Position numbers and translations under genes: made by a program. The notes under the pieces were generated by a model. That model made no database searches. It was given only the letters and a program-made list of their open reading frames with translations, and was not told where the DNA came from. From assembly GCA_035265935.1 (NCBI GenBank), contig DATFOC010000043.1, forward strand, positions 1 through 61,370: a DNA stretch of 61,370 nucleotides, given 5' to 3'. How positions within the stretch are numbered: the first letter of the stretch is position 1; each line of letters begins with the position of its first letter. The DNA comes from JACDAN01 sp035265935. GTDB taxonomy: Bacteria > Actinomycetota > Thermoleophilia > Gaiellales > Gaiellaceae. This document shows, one piece after another, positions 34,547-43,529 of this stretch.

Positions 34547-34822
34547 TCAGCGGATCGCATCTCCTTCTCTGGCCATGAGCCCCGCGCTCACGAGCCAGGC
34601 GAAGCCGACGGCGATCAGCAGGAGGCCGGTGCGGTTCAGCGGCCCTCTGGTGCGCGCGATCAGGCTGGCGGTGATGAACGAGCCGCCCGTCAGCGCCGTG
34701 AGGACGGCCTGCAGACGTGGGACGTCCTGGTGATCGCTGAAGTACATGAGCGCCGAGGCCATCGCCCCGAGAACCACTGCTGCCGGCGCGACGAGAAGCC
34801 AGAGGCGCGTCGTCCGGCTCAT
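34547..34822 (-). pseudogene. N-terminal membrane part of a sensor kinase, truncated
   Basis: A 91-residue frame with three hydrophobic helices that ends abruptly. Its layout (helix, TGGSFITASLIARTRGPLNRTGLLLIAVGFAWLV) matches the N-terminal membrane region of actinobacterial sensor histidine kinases, but no HisKA or ATPase domain follows. The ATG overlaps the stop of the receiver fragment upstream, as expected of an RR-HK pair. It could instead be an intact small membrane protein; I favour decay. Confidence 0.55.
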
Positions 34823-35010
34823 TCCAGAAGGACCGCCAGGGCCTGCCCGGACAGGTCCGCCTTCGCGATGAAGCCGCGCGCCCCGCTTCGTTCGACGAGC
34901 GGGCCGAAATCCCGCGAGTCGCGGCTCGAGGTCAAGATGACTGCAGCCGGATTGCCGTTCCGGCCCCGAATGGTGGCACGTGAGAGCGCCTTCCGTGGTG
35001 GGCTGCCCAC
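34819..35010 (-). pseudogene. C-terminal half of a response-regulator receiver domain
   Basis: The last 40 or so residues (AVILTSSRDSRDFGPLVERSG then GARGFIAKADL) are the end of a stand-alone receiver domain, with the conserved Thr/Ser (LTSS) and Lys (AKADL). The first half with the acidic pocket and phospho-Asp is absent, and the region upstream reads as unrelated sequence. A deletion appears to have removed it. This pairs with the truncated kinase that follows. Confidence 0.6.
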
Positions 35011-35037
35011 ACCTTTTCGCAGCTATCGTGATGCGCT

Positions 35038-35649
35038 CTGTCAGAGCTCAGTCGTCAACTTGCCCAGTGGGACGGCAGTGCCCTCGAGTGGCTGCACGCA
35101 CTTCACTGGAGCCCACTTACCGCGGTTCTCGTCGTCGCTTCAGCCTGGTGGGTGAAGTGGCCGCTCTTCGCGGTGGCGGGCGGCTGCTGCGACGCCGCCA
35201 AGCGACGTGCGCTGCCGACGGCCGCGCTCGCGGCCGCCGGGGCCGCGGCGGTCGCCGAGGGCATCACGGTCCTGGTGAAGCTCCTGACCGAGCGCGCCCG
35301 ACCGCCGCTCGCCGATCCGGCGATCCAGGCGCTCGTCTCGCTTCCCGACTCGACCTCATTCCCATCAGGCCATGCTGCGACCGCGTTTGCGGCCGCGACT
35401 GCGGTCGGCATGCTTCATCCCCGGTTCAGGATTCCTCTCCTGGCCCTTGCAGGCACGGTCGCGCTGTCGCGCGTGTATCTCGGGGTTCACTTCTGGTCGG
35501 ACGTGCTCGTCGGAAGCCTCCTCGGCGCTGCGATCGGCTTGGCGACTGCCCGCTTCTTCCGACGGGACCAAGCAGAGCCGCCACGACGCGGGCGGAATCC
35601 CGGATCGACCGGAATTCGCTTCGCTCGTCTCCGTAGATCGCCGGGATAG
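35038..35649 (+). CDS. PAP2 superfamily membrane phosphatase, non-canonical start
   Basis: A membrane lipid phosphatase with all three PAP2 signatures: K(x6)RP in KLLTERARP, PSGH and SRVYLGVHFWSD. The first standard start (GTG, 35152) leaves only 165 residues and removes the first helices. In-frame sequence upstream (LAQWDGSALEWLHALHWSPL, then VLVVASAWWVKW) reads as genuine PAP2 N-terminus back to a CTG at 35038 after a stop. The 3' end overlaps the large convergent gene by 224 bases. It may be a CTG-started gene or one that lost its start. Confidence 0.65.
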   Translation: MSELSRQLAQWDGSALEWLHALHWSPLTAVLVVASAWWVKWPLFAVAGGCCDAAKRRALPTAALAAAGAAAVAEGITVLVKLLTERARPPLADPAIQALVSLPDSTSFPSGHAATAFAAATAVGMLHPRFRIPLLALAGTVALSRVYLGVHFWSDVLVGSLLGAAIGLATARFFRRDQAEPPRRGRNPGSTGIRFARLRRSPG

Positions 35650-38113
35650 GCACCCAGGCGACATCGACGTCGCGCACCAGCAGCGACTTCAGGTGGCGGC
35701 TCTCGGCCTCGTAGCCGTTCCCAGGGATCGGCAGCGCGAGGGCGCGCCCGCGGAGGACCCGGAAGCCGGATTGCGTGTCGCGAACACGGCGTCCCGTCGT
35801 CAGCTCGAGGAGCCTGCGGCTCGTCTGGTTGGCAAGCCGGCGCTTCAGCGGCATCGCCCCCAGGTCGTCGAACCGGTCGCCGATGACGAGCTCGGCCGAC
35901 GACGCAGCCTCGAGGAGGGCGGGAATCGCGTTGGCGGGGTGCTGGCCATCGGCGTCGATCAGGACCGCCGCTTCGGGCGGAGGCTGCCGCGCCAGCACGG
36001 CGTCGACGCCCGTCCGCAAAGCAGCTCCTTTTCCGCGGTGCTCCGGCAGCCGGAGGACCTCGACGCCGAGCTCCTCCGAGATCCGGTCGAGCTCGCGGGC
36101 TGTCTCGGGATCCGAGCCGTCGTCGACGATCGTGAGCCCGCCGACGTTGTCGAGCACCTCCTCGACGAGCCTGCGGTCGGGGATGTCGCCGTGGCTCGGC
36201 ATCACCGCGCGCGTGTTGTCCGGCGTCAGCGTCACCGCCTCCGGCTTCTCCGCGCGCTCGCGAAGCGCCGCGGTCTGCGCGAACAGCGAACGGCCGGCGA
36301 GCGCGCTTCCGTATCCGAGCGCAGCGCCCGCCACGACGTCGGCCGGGAAGTGCGCGCCGAACGAGACTCGCGTGAACGCGTTCAGCACGATGTACGCGAT
36401 CAGGATCCCCCGCAGCTGCGGGATCGCGAACCACGCCGAGGCGGCGAGCGCGGTCACGACGGCCATGTGACCGCTCGGGAAGGACTCGATCGACGCCCAG
36501 TTGTGGCCATACGCGAGTGCGATCTCGGCGCGCTCGAAGACCTCGGACGGTCGCGGACGATCGAAGACCGCATAAAGCGCCTGGAGAAGGACGAGTGCAA
36601 GGCCGACGGAGACGACTTCGAGGGCGAACAGCCGCCCGAGCTTGTGCGGGCGGATGAGCAGAGCCGACCCGAAGATCAAGGCGGCAAGGAGTGCGTAGTT
36701 GCGCGCCGGCTGCTCCAGGACCTCGAAGAGCAGTTCGGGACCCGGCCCAAGAGCATTGACCCAACGGAAGACCATCTCGTCGAGCACCTGCAGGCCCGTG
36801 CCCGCGACGAGGACCCCGGTTCCGAGCACGGCCGCGTAGAGCGCCGCGACGGAGATCGTCCAGCGACGGGCCCATGCAGCGCTCGGCCGCGTTTCCGGGA
36901 CGTGGATCCCGGCAAGCGCGACGAGCCCGAGCAGCGTCACGGTCCCGCCCAGGACGAAGAGCGTGCGGTAGCTCTCGGTCAGGGCGATCAGAGCCCCGGC
37001 GAGCGGGAGAGCTACCGTGGACCCGATCGCGCGGACAGAGAAGAAGAGAGCCGTGTAGGCGCCCGCCTCGCCGTCCGGGATCATGGACGCGAGGAACGGG
37101 AATCCGACCGTCGAGACGATCCCGAATCCGGCCGCGGCGGCGATCAGCGCCGGTGTGGTGGCAAGAAGGTTCGTAGAGAGTGGAACGGCGAGGAGGCCTC
37201 CACCCATGAGCGCGATGCCTCCGAGGAGCAGCGGCCGGAGGAGCTCGGTCCTCTTCACGCGGCCTGCGACGAACATCGCGGCGGCGGTGACCAGGCCGAA
37301 CGCCGCCAGGACTAGAGACGCCCGCGCCAGCGAGAGGTCGAGAACCTTCTCCGCGTAGAGGATGAAGAAGGCGGGAAGCGCCGCGTACCCCATGACCCAG
37401 AGCCACTCCGCAAGCAGCAGCCCGCGGACACCGGGGCGCGTGGCGACCGCGAGGTAGTAGCGAAGCGCGTGACGCTCCTGCGGCTCGTGGCCATCGACAT
37501 GCGGCTCGTCGACACCGAGCAGGGTCGGGAGCGCGGTGAGCGGCAGGAGCAGGGCTGCGGCGGCGAACGGCGCCCACAGTGCGACATCCGCCAGGAGGCC
37601 GCCGGCTGCCAGGCCGAGCAGCCCGCCCGCCAGCAGCGCCAGCTCCTGTGCGCTCGTCGCCTGTGCCCGCTCGCCGCTCCCGAACAGCTCGGCAACGAGT
37701 GCGCGATGAGCCGTCGTGATCGCGTTCAGGCCGACGTAGACGGTTGCAGCGAAGGCGGCGAGCGCGAGATAGGTCGATGAGGCCCCGAGAGCGACGGCAG
37801 CGAGCCCACCGGCCGCGAGGAGGCTCCCGCCGAGGACGAACGGCAGGCGCGCGCCGAGGCCCCGCGCCCGCCGCTGGTCGCTCCAGTAGCCGATCACGAG
37901 TGGCACCGAGAAGCCGGCAGCGGCGTTGACGAGCATCACGAGCCCGATGAGCCCGGGCGCATCGTCGATCCGGTCGAGGAGAACGGGGAGGTACGTCGTC
38001 GTGACTGTGCGTCCGGTTCCGGCGCCAACGGCCGCCGCGGCGAATGCGATGACGTAAAGGCTGCCTCGTCCGACGCGGGACGAGGTGCGTGCGGGGAACG
38101 CGAACGTCGTCAT
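35426..38113 (-). CDS. MFS transporter - PAP2 phosphatase - GT2 glycosyltransferase triple fusion
   Basis: An 895-residue protein with three domains. Residues 1 to about 400 are a twelve-helix major facilitator. Residues about 405-615 are a PAP2 phosphatase (DRPRPSE, PSGHMA, TRVSFGAHFPAD). Residues about 630-840 are a family 2 glycosyltransferase (IVDDGSDPET, LIDADGQHPAN) of the dolichyl-phosphate mannose synthase type. The last 50 residues are Arg/Pro-rich and probably a read-through tail over the convergent PAP2 gene. It overlaps the lipid kinase gene by 4 bases (ATGA). A joint role in polyprenyl-phosphate or lipid-phosphate sugar metabolism is inferred. Confidence 0.85.
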   Translation of the reverse strand: MTTFAFPARTSSRVGRGSLYVIAFAAAAVGAGTGRTVTTTYLPVLLDRIDDAPGLIGLVMLVNAAAGFSVPLVIGYWSDQRRARGLGARLPFVLGGSLLAAGGLAAVALGASSTYLALAAFAATVYVGLNAITTAHRALVAELFGSGERAQATSAQELALLAGGLLGLAAGGLLADVALWAPFAAAALLLPLTALPTLLGVDEPHVDGHEPQERHALRYYLAVATRPGVRGLLLAEWLWVMGYAALPAFFILYAEKVLDLSLARASLVLAAFGLVTAAAMFVAGRVKRTELLRPLLLGGIALMGGGLLAVPLSTNLLATTPALIAAAAGFGIVSTVGFPFLASMIPDGEAGAYTALFFSVRAIGSTVALPLAGALIALTESYRTLFVLGGTVTLLGLVALAGIHVPETRPSAAWARRWTISVAALYAAVLGTGVLVAGTGLQVLDEMVFRWVNALGPGPELLFEVLEQPARNYALLAALIFGSALLIRPHKLGRLFALEVVSVGLALVLLQALYAVFDRPRPSEVFERAEIALAYGHNWASIESFPSGHMAVVTALAASAWFAIPQLRGILIAYIVLNAFTRVSFGAHFPADVVAGAALGYGSALAGRSLFAQTAALRERAEKPEAVTLTPDNTRAVMPSHGDIPDRRLVEEVLDNVGGLTIVDDGSDPETARELDRISEELGVEVLRLPEHRGKGAALRTGVDAVLARQPPPEAAVLIDADGQHPANAIPALLEAASSAELVIGDRFDDLGAMPLKRRLANQTSRRLLELTTGRRVRDTQSGFRVLRGRALALPIPGNGYEAESRHLKSLLVRDVDVAWVPIPAIYGDERSEFRSIRDSARVVAALLGPVGRSGQSPSRSQRRGGFRRARPTRSEPRDTRATARPCLQGPGEES

Positions 38114-39069
38114 CGTCCCGGCCCCACGATCTGCACGGCCCGGGGGCGGATGGCGAGCTCGACAGGCCCCGGGCTCAGCACTGTCGTGTCTGCGACGACC
38201 GGCGACCGACCGTCGGGCGCCAGTCGAACCTGCCGTGCTGGCCGAATCTTGACGCTGCCGTGGCCCACATGCGTTCCCCGCTTCAGCAGCACGAGGTCGC
38301 GGGCGAGCCTGGCCCGATTTCCTGCGTCGAGCTCGACGAACTCGAGCACTCCGTCACCCGGATCGGCGCCGGGAGCGACGGAGAGTCGGGGACCGAAGAG
38401 CGGAAAGTTGGCCACGAAAAGCTGGCCGACGCGCCGAAGCTCGCTCTCCCCGTCGACCTCGAGAGCGAGGGAGACGGGCACGAAGTGGGCAAACGCGCGA
38501 ATCGCGGCGGCGACGCCGGCCGCCGTGTCCGCCGAGTTGACGCCGCGGTAGAGGGCACGCGCCTGCGCGTGAAAGCCCACGCTGACGCCTTCCAGCGCGG
38601 TCATGGTCAGCCCTGGGGCCTGCACCGCGATTCCGTCGATCGGGTGGGCGATGCCCTGGACCGCGAGCCGGGCGGCGGCTTTGAGGCCGAGCGGCACGCC
38701 GAGCGCGCGCGCCATGTTGTTCGCCCGCCCGCGCGGCAGCAGTGCAACCTCGGGCTTGTGGCCGCTGATGTTGGCGACCGCGTGGAGCGTCCCGTCACCA
38801 CCGATCAGCACGATGCGCCGCTCCTCCTCGGAGACGAATGCGTCGAGCTCTCCGGCCGAGCCAGTCCAGCGGGTCTCGACGAACGCCCCGAACGAGCGCA
38901 GCAGCGAAGCCGCGCGATCGACGGTTTCCCTCCTGCCGTTGAGCCCGCTGGCATTCGTGTTTGCGACCAGCAGGAGGTTCGAGCCGGCCCCCGCCCTACG
39001 GCGCGGCGCTCGCTGGACCGCGCGGAGCGGCTGACCCGCGGTCCCCTCGCTTCTTGCGACGTCGAGCAT
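38110..39069 (-). CDS. Diacylglycerol kinase-like lipid kinase
   Basis: A 319-residue protein of the DAGK catalytic (YegS/BmrU) family. NTNASG (about residue 38) begins the domain and IGGDGTLHAVAN (about 89-100) is the ATP site. The C-terminal lobe includes ANFPLFG. It would phosphorylate a lipid acceptor at the membrane surface. It is co-transcribed with the MFS-PAP2-GT2 protein, so the pair contains both a lipid kinase and a lipid phosphatase. Confidence 0.88.
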   Translation of the reverse strand: MLDVARSEGTAGQPLRAVQRAPRRRAGAGSNLLLVANTNASGLNGRRETVDRAASLLRSFGAFVETRWTGSAGELDAFVSEEERRIVLIGGDGTLHAVANISGHKPEVALLPRGRANNMARALGVPLGLKAAARLAVQGIAHPIDGIAVQAPGLTMTALEGVSVGFHAQARALYRGVNSADTAAGVAAAIRAFAHFVPVSLALEVDGESELRRVGQLFVANFPLFGPRLSVAPGADPGDGVLEFVELDAGNRARLARDLVLLKRGTHVGHGSVKIRPARQVRLAPDGRSPVVADTTVLSPGPVELAIRPRAVQIVGPGR

Positions 39070-39080
39070 GTTCCCCCCAG

Positions 39081-39094
39081 TTAGCGCTCACTAA
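39081..39094. promoter_or_regulatory. TetR-type operator-like palindrome
   Basis: TTAGCGCTCACTAA is an interrupted palindrome (TTAG and CTAA arms) that resembles TetR-family operators. It lies 12 bases upstream of the lipid kinase ATG and about 50 bases upstream of the divergent DUF2867 gene, so it could control both. No TetR gene is in the window. Confidence 0.45.
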
Positions 39095-39143
39095 TTCGAA
39101 CGGCGCGGGGGCGGAGATATTTCGTCAGCAAGACTTGAGCGAG

Positions 39144-39773
39144 ATGAAGCTTCCGAAGAGCGCGCATACCTCTCGGCCGTGGCGGGTTCACGAGATCACC
39201 AAGGACTTCGAGCTCGAGGACGTGTGGGAACTGCCGACGCCGGGCGGCCCGGACGACCTCCCGCGATTAGTGCAGTGGTTCACCAGCCCGAGAGATCACG
39301 ACCTGCCGATTGTCCTCCGCGCGCTCTTCGCCCTCCGTTGGAAACTCGGTGGGCTGTTCGGCTGGGACAGACCCGGCTCAGGCATCGGCGAACACGTGCA
39401 CTCGCTGCATGCGCGGTTACCCGCGGATCTGCTCGATGCGCCGCGTGGTCCGGATCTGCGCGCGGTTCCGGGGCGCGCGGACGTGGGCGGGCCGGCGATG
39501 TTCAGCTCGGTCTACCAGACGCATGACGAGTGGGCGGCCGAGTTGTCCAACAAGACCGTGCGCGCCGTGATGCACATCGGCTGGGTTCCGGACGACTCCG
39601 GCAATGGCTACCACGCACAGATGGCCGTGCTGGTGAAGCCGAACGGTCGGTTCGGCAGGGCGTACATGGCGGCGATCAGGCCGTTCCGGTACGTACTCGT
39701 ATACCCGTTGCTGCTGCGAGCGATCGGGCGTGGCTGGTCGACACGAGCGGACGGAAACCCGCCGACGCGCTAG
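39144..39773 (+). CDS. DUF2867 family protein
   Basis: A 209-residue protein recognised as DUF2867 from LPTPGGPDDL near the start, ALFALRWKLGGLFGWD (about 55-70) and HIGWVPD plus AYMAAIRPFR near the end. The family is often found alone or behind SDR proteins and has no proven activity. The ATG at 39144 is preceded by a weak GAGCGAG. It shares its promoter region with the lipid kinase. Confidence 0.75.
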   Translation: MKLPKSAHTSRPWRVHEITKDFELEDVWELPTPGGPDDLPRLVQWFTSPRDHDLPIVLRALFALRWKLGGLFGWDRPGSGIGEHVHSLHARLPADLLDAPRGPDLRAVPGRADVGGPAMFSSVYQTHDEWAAELSNKTVRAVMHIGWVPDDSGNGYHAQMAVLVKPNGRFGRAYMAAIRPFRYVLVYPLLLRAIGRGWSTRADGNPPTR

Positions 39774-39801
39774 CGGGTGCTTCACGTATTGAGCAGCCGC
39801 T

Positions 39802-40995
39802 CTAGCGCAGCCCGCGGACCTCGTATGCGGCGACGGGGCGAGCGAAGCCTTTGAGCTCGAGGTTCCCTGCAGGCGTGGTCTCCACGCCCTCCTCCACGGC
39901 TGCGAACAGGCGCTGGCCGACGAGTGTCTGACCCGCCGACGCCCGGGTGCTGAGCCGGGAGGCGAGATTCGCCACCGGTCCGAGGACGCCGTAGTCGTAG
40001 CGACCCTCGAAACCGATGCGGCCGATGGTCGCGTAGCCGGCCTCGATGCCGATTCCCAGCCCGAGCTCTGTTCCGCGCTTACGCCAGGCCTCGGCCAACC
40101 GGGCGAACCGCTCTTGTGCGGCGAGCCCGAGCCGGACGGCCTGCAATTCGTGATCGGTGACCGCGAGCGGATCGTTGAAGAAGACCATCAGGCCGTCGCC
40201 TGCAAAGTGCTCGAGCGTGCCTTCGTACGCTGGAATGAGATCACCGACCACAGCGTGGTACTCGCGGAGGACATCGAACAGCTCTTCAGGGGCGGCCGTC
40301 TCGGCGAAAGCGGTGAAGCCGCGCAAGTCGCAGAAGAGACACGAGATGTAGGCCCGGTGCCCGGCCAGGAGTCGTTCACCTTCCTTGCTCGAGATCAGCT
40401 CTGCAACCTGCGGAGAGACGAAGCGAGCGAGCTCCGTCCGCTGCCGTTCGACCGCCTCCATCAAGCGCGCGTTTGCGACTGCGATCGCAGCCTGGTCGGC
40501 GAAGGTCTGGACGAGTTCGATGTGTTCGTCGGCGAAGGGCTGCGGTTCGCGGCGGACGAGAACGACGACGCCGATGAGGTCGTCCTCGACCATGATCGGT
40601 ACCGCGATCAGCGAGCGGTAGTACTCCGTCGGCCCGCCGTACGAGTACTCGGGGTCCTCACGGATGTCAGGGATGTGCACGGGCTCACGTGCCACCGCCG
40701 CCCGGCCGGCGGCCGTCGTCCGGTCGAATGGATGCGGATGCTGTCTGTCGTACTCGGCACCCGCCGCCTGGGTGCGGTGCGCCGCCACGTGGAGGAGCCC
40801 GTGCTCGAGAAGGTAGAGCGCGCCGTAATCGGCTCTGCAAAGCCGCTCGCAGGCCTCGACCACCTCGTCGAGGACCGGTTGGATCCCTGCGCTGCGGGCG
40901 ACGGCGCGCAAGACACCGCTGATCGCGCGCTGCTGTTCGCGGACGTCCTCGAGCTGGCGAGCGAGCTCGGCGTCGTGGGAGGCCACGCTGGCCAT
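39802..40995 (-). CDS. GAF domain class III adenylate/guanylate cyclase
   Basis: A 397-residue soluble protein: a GAF domain (about residues 28-180) and a class III cyclase domain (about 205-395). The first metal Asp is in CDLRGFTAF, the second in FAGDGLMVFF, and the catalytic Asn/Arg are in GPVANLASRL, so it should be active. It would make a cyclic nucleotide in response to a GAF ligand. Possible receivers encoded nearby are the cNMP-domain proteins at 44.4 and 51.2 kb. Confidence 0.88.
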   Translation of the reverse strand: MASVASHDAELARQLEDVREQQRAISGVLRAVARSAGIQPVLDEVVEACERLCRADYGALYLLEHGLLHVAAHRTQAAGAEYDRQHPHPFDRTTAAGRAAVAREPVHIPDIREDPEYSYGGPTEYYRSLIAVPIMVEDDLIGVVVLVRREPQPFADEHIELVQTFADQAAIAVANARLMEAVERQRTELARFVSPQVAELISSKEGERLLAGHRAYISCLFCDLRGFTAFAETAAPEELFDVLREYHAVVGDLIPAYEGTLEHFAGDGLMVFFNDPLAVTDHELQAVRLGLAAQERFARLAEAWRKRGTELGLGIGIEAGYATIGRIGFEGRYDYGVLGPVANLASRLSTRASAGQTLVGQRLFAAVEEGVETTPAGNLELKGFARPVAAYEVRGLR

Positions 40996-41004
40996 CCAGG
41001 CAGC

Positions 41005-42297
41005 TTAGGCGCCAGGCGCCGGGCCGTATTCGTACGCGCCGATGTCCGGAGCCCCGCGTCGGCGACGCCCCGTCATGTCACGGGTGGGGGCGTGCCTGGG
41101 GTTCGCCCTACCGATCAGCCGCCGCGACCGCGCCGTCGGGCGACCTCGCCGATCGAGGTGCGCGAAGCCGACCTGATCGGAGCGGGAGCACCTGTGGCCG
41201 CGGACGATCACGTTCGAGATCGATCCGCGCACGCCGAAGCAGACGCGGCCCCAGGTGCGCAGCAGGCCGATGACGTTGTTGACGATCAGGGGCCGCTGGC
41301 GACGTGAGTAGCCTCCGTACCGGTACGCGCGGCTGATTCGCAACGAGCCTGCATAGCCGTCGATTCGCTTGAAGCCGGTCAGGATCGTGTTGTTGACGAC
41401 CTCGACGAAGCGCGGCAGGCGATCCGAGCCCTTCGCGCCGACGATGAGACCCATTCGCGCCCGATAGCCCGGGACCCGGGGGTCGGTCCCGACGAACACG
41501 TTGTTGGCGATCGAGACGTGGTCGATCGGCCCTGTGAGCGACAGCTGGGCGCCGCCGTACTTGTAGACGCCGAAATGGTTGCGCTCCACGCGCAGCCACG
41601 TGCCCTTGAACAGCTGGACGAGGTCCTGGTGGCCGCAGCGCACCCGGCCGAGGAGCCGGAGTCGGCAAGGGAGAGCCCGCTCGAAGCGGTTCCGCCTGAT
41701 CGTCAGGTGCGAGCCGAACCGCCCGTGGATGAAGTCACAGCCGTAGCAATCGTGAAACCAGTTGTCCTCGACGGTCACGTGCTGCGTGCGCCGGAAGAGC
41801 ATGAGGCAGTTCGACCACTCGACGGAGCGATCCCCGCAATGCGTGAACGTGCTGCGGCGGATCCTGACGTACCGCGAAGCCCACGCGGTCACCGACGCGG
41901 AGAGACGCGTTCCCCTCGCGGTGACGAAGAGGTCGTCCAAGTGGATGTGCTTGGACTCGTTGACCTCGACGATCGCATGCTGTCTTCGCGGCGAGATCCT
42001 GACTTGGGCGAGCGACACGCGCTTCGTGCGGTCGAACAGCACCCGCTCGATCCGCACGCCTGGCCTCCCGATGATCCGCAGCGGGCGCTCGGAGCGCGGA
42101 CCTATACGAAGCGCGAGGTAGAAGTTCGGCAGTAGCCGGATCGTGCCGCCCGAGTTCGCGAGCTTCGCGACCGCGGCCTGGAACTGCTTGTCGTTCCGCA
42201 CGCGGATCGTCTTGCTCGCCGCGGGCTCGGCCGCAGACGCTGCCAACAGCATCACGATGGCGAGCAATGCGGATGCCACTGGCCGAGCGGCGCTCAT
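41005..42297 (-). CDS. Secreted right-handed beta-helix protein
   Basis: A 430-residue protein with a signal peptide (ALLAIVMLLAASAAEPAAS) and repeated short strands typical of pectate-lyase-like beta helices (for example NLVxxR-type turns VRIRRSTFTHC, VTVEDNWFHDC, LTIRRNRFERA). His and Asp residues cluster in the middle (DFIHGRFGSH), as in polysaccharide lyases or hydrolases. The substrate is unknown. It overlaps the AI-2E permease gene by 4 bases; the open frame upstream of 42297 is a shadow. Confidence 0.78.
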   Translation of the reverse strand: MSAARPVASALLAIVMLLAASAAEPAASKTIRVRNDKQFQAAVAKLANSGGTIRLLPNFYLALRIGPRSERPLRIIGRPGVRIERVLFDRTKRVSLAQVRISPRRQHAIVEVNESKHIHLDDLFVTARGTRLSASVTAWASRYVRIRRSTFTHCGDRSVEWSNCLMLFRRTQHVTVEDNWFHDCYGCDFIHGRFGSHLTIRRNRFERALPCRLRLLGRVRCGHQDLVQLFKGTWLRVERNHFGVYKYGGAQLSLTGPIDHVSIANNVFVGTDPRVPGYRARMGLIVGAKGSDRLPRFVEVVNNTILTGFKRIDGYAGSLRISRAYRYGGYSRRQRPLIVNNVIGLLRTWGRVCFGVRGSISNVIVRGHRCSRSDQVGFAHLDRRGRPTARSRRLIGRANPRHAPTRDMTGRRRRGAPDIGAYEYGPAPGA

Positions 42298-43367
42298 CCC
42301 ACACCGCTGGGAGGGGTCCGCAGGGATGCGACGAAGGCAAAGACCACGGCCGTGACCGGCACGGCCAGGTAGGCCCCGGCGATGCCGAAGAGCGAGGCGC
42401 CGGCGGCGACCGCGAGGAGGATCACGGCGGGGTGAAGGTCGACGGTGCGGCTCTGGATGATCGGCTGCAGGAAGTTGCCTTCGATCAGCTGGACGGCGAC
42501 GACGAGGGCCAGTGTCGCGAGCCCGAGCTCCCAGCCACCGTCTGCGAAGGCAACGAGCGCCGCCACCAGCCCCGAGACGAACGCGCCGACGAAGGGGACG
42601 AAGGCGCCCATGAAGACGAGCACGGCCAGCGCGAACGCGAGCGGCACTCCCAAGATCCAGAGCCCGAGCCCGATCAGCGAGGCATCGATGGCGGCGATGA
42701 GCGCCGTTCCACGGACGAAGCCGCCGAGGACGTCCCATGCCCGCCGCCCTGCCAGGTCGAGCGCCGGGCGTGTCGCGGGCGAGAACAACGCCAGGATCCA
42801 CGCCCACAACCGCGCGCCGTCGCGCAGCACGAAGTAGAGGATCGCGATCGCGAGCACCAGCCCAGTGATCAGGCCGATCCCCGCCTGGACGCCCGAAGCC
42901 GCATAGCCCGACGCCTCTTGCCACGAATCGCCCAATGACGACCGCAGATCTTCGGTCCTGTCGAAGGACAGGTTGAAGGGCTCGGCTTCGAGCCGAGTCG
43001 TGATGTCGTCCACCGCCTGGGAGACCGAGTCCCGGAGCTCCTCCCACTGGGCGAGAACCGATGCCGTCACGATCGCGATCAACCCGGCGACGAGCGCGAG
43101 CCCCGTCAACAGTGCAATGGCGGCGGCCGGGCGCTCGAGCCGCAGGCCCCGGAGTCGCTCGGCGAGCGGTGTGAGGGCCGGCGCGACCGTGAGCGCCACC
43201 ATGATCGGGAGGACGATCACACGGAGGTACCAGAGCAGCGCGATCACGACGAACACCGCCGCCCCCACAGCGAGGAGCCGCCATGACCAGTCCGCAGCTT
43301 TCGCGAGGTTCGGCGGCACGGGGGGCACGTTCACCGGCCGATCATGCCGCGACGGCGGCTCGCTCAC
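42294..43367 (-). CDS. AI-2E family transporter (PerM/YdiK type)
   Basis: A 357-residue polytopic membrane protein with about seven to eight helices. The family landmark GAFVPFVGAFVSG (about residues 262-274) and the C-terminal LIEGNFLQPIIQSRTVDLHP are clear. Members export autoinducer-2 or act as antiporters; the substrate here is unknown. It is the first gene of a two-gene unit with the beta-helix protein. Confidence 0.88.
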   Translation of the reverse strand: MSEPPSRHDRPVNVPPVPPNLAKAADWSWRLLAVGAAVFVVIALLWYLRVIVLPIMVALTVAPALTPLAERLRGLRLERPAAAIALLTGLALVAGLIAIVTASVLAQWEELRDSVSQAVDDITTRLEAEPFNLSFDRTEDLRSSLGDSWQEASGYAASGVQAGIGLITGLVLAIAILYFVLRDGARLWAWILALFSPATRPALDLAGRRAWDVLGGFVRGTALIAAIDASLIGLGLWILGVPLAFALAVLVFMGAFVPFVGAFVSGLVAALVAFADGGWELGLATLALVVAVQLIEGNFLQPIIQSRTVDLHPAVILLAVAAGASLFGIAGAYLAVPVTAVVFAFVASLRTPPSGVG

Positions 43368-43529
43368 CGCTCGAGGCGACCAGCGCGCGCCGCCGAGCCG
43401 ATTCGAATTGCTCGTGACGGGGCACCCGCCTGGGGCGGACGGGACCCGGCAAACCGCGGGACGAGACCGGCAGCGCCGCTGTCGCGCTGAGTTCGAGCAG
43501 CCTACGTGTGATTCAGAGCACGAACGCGG

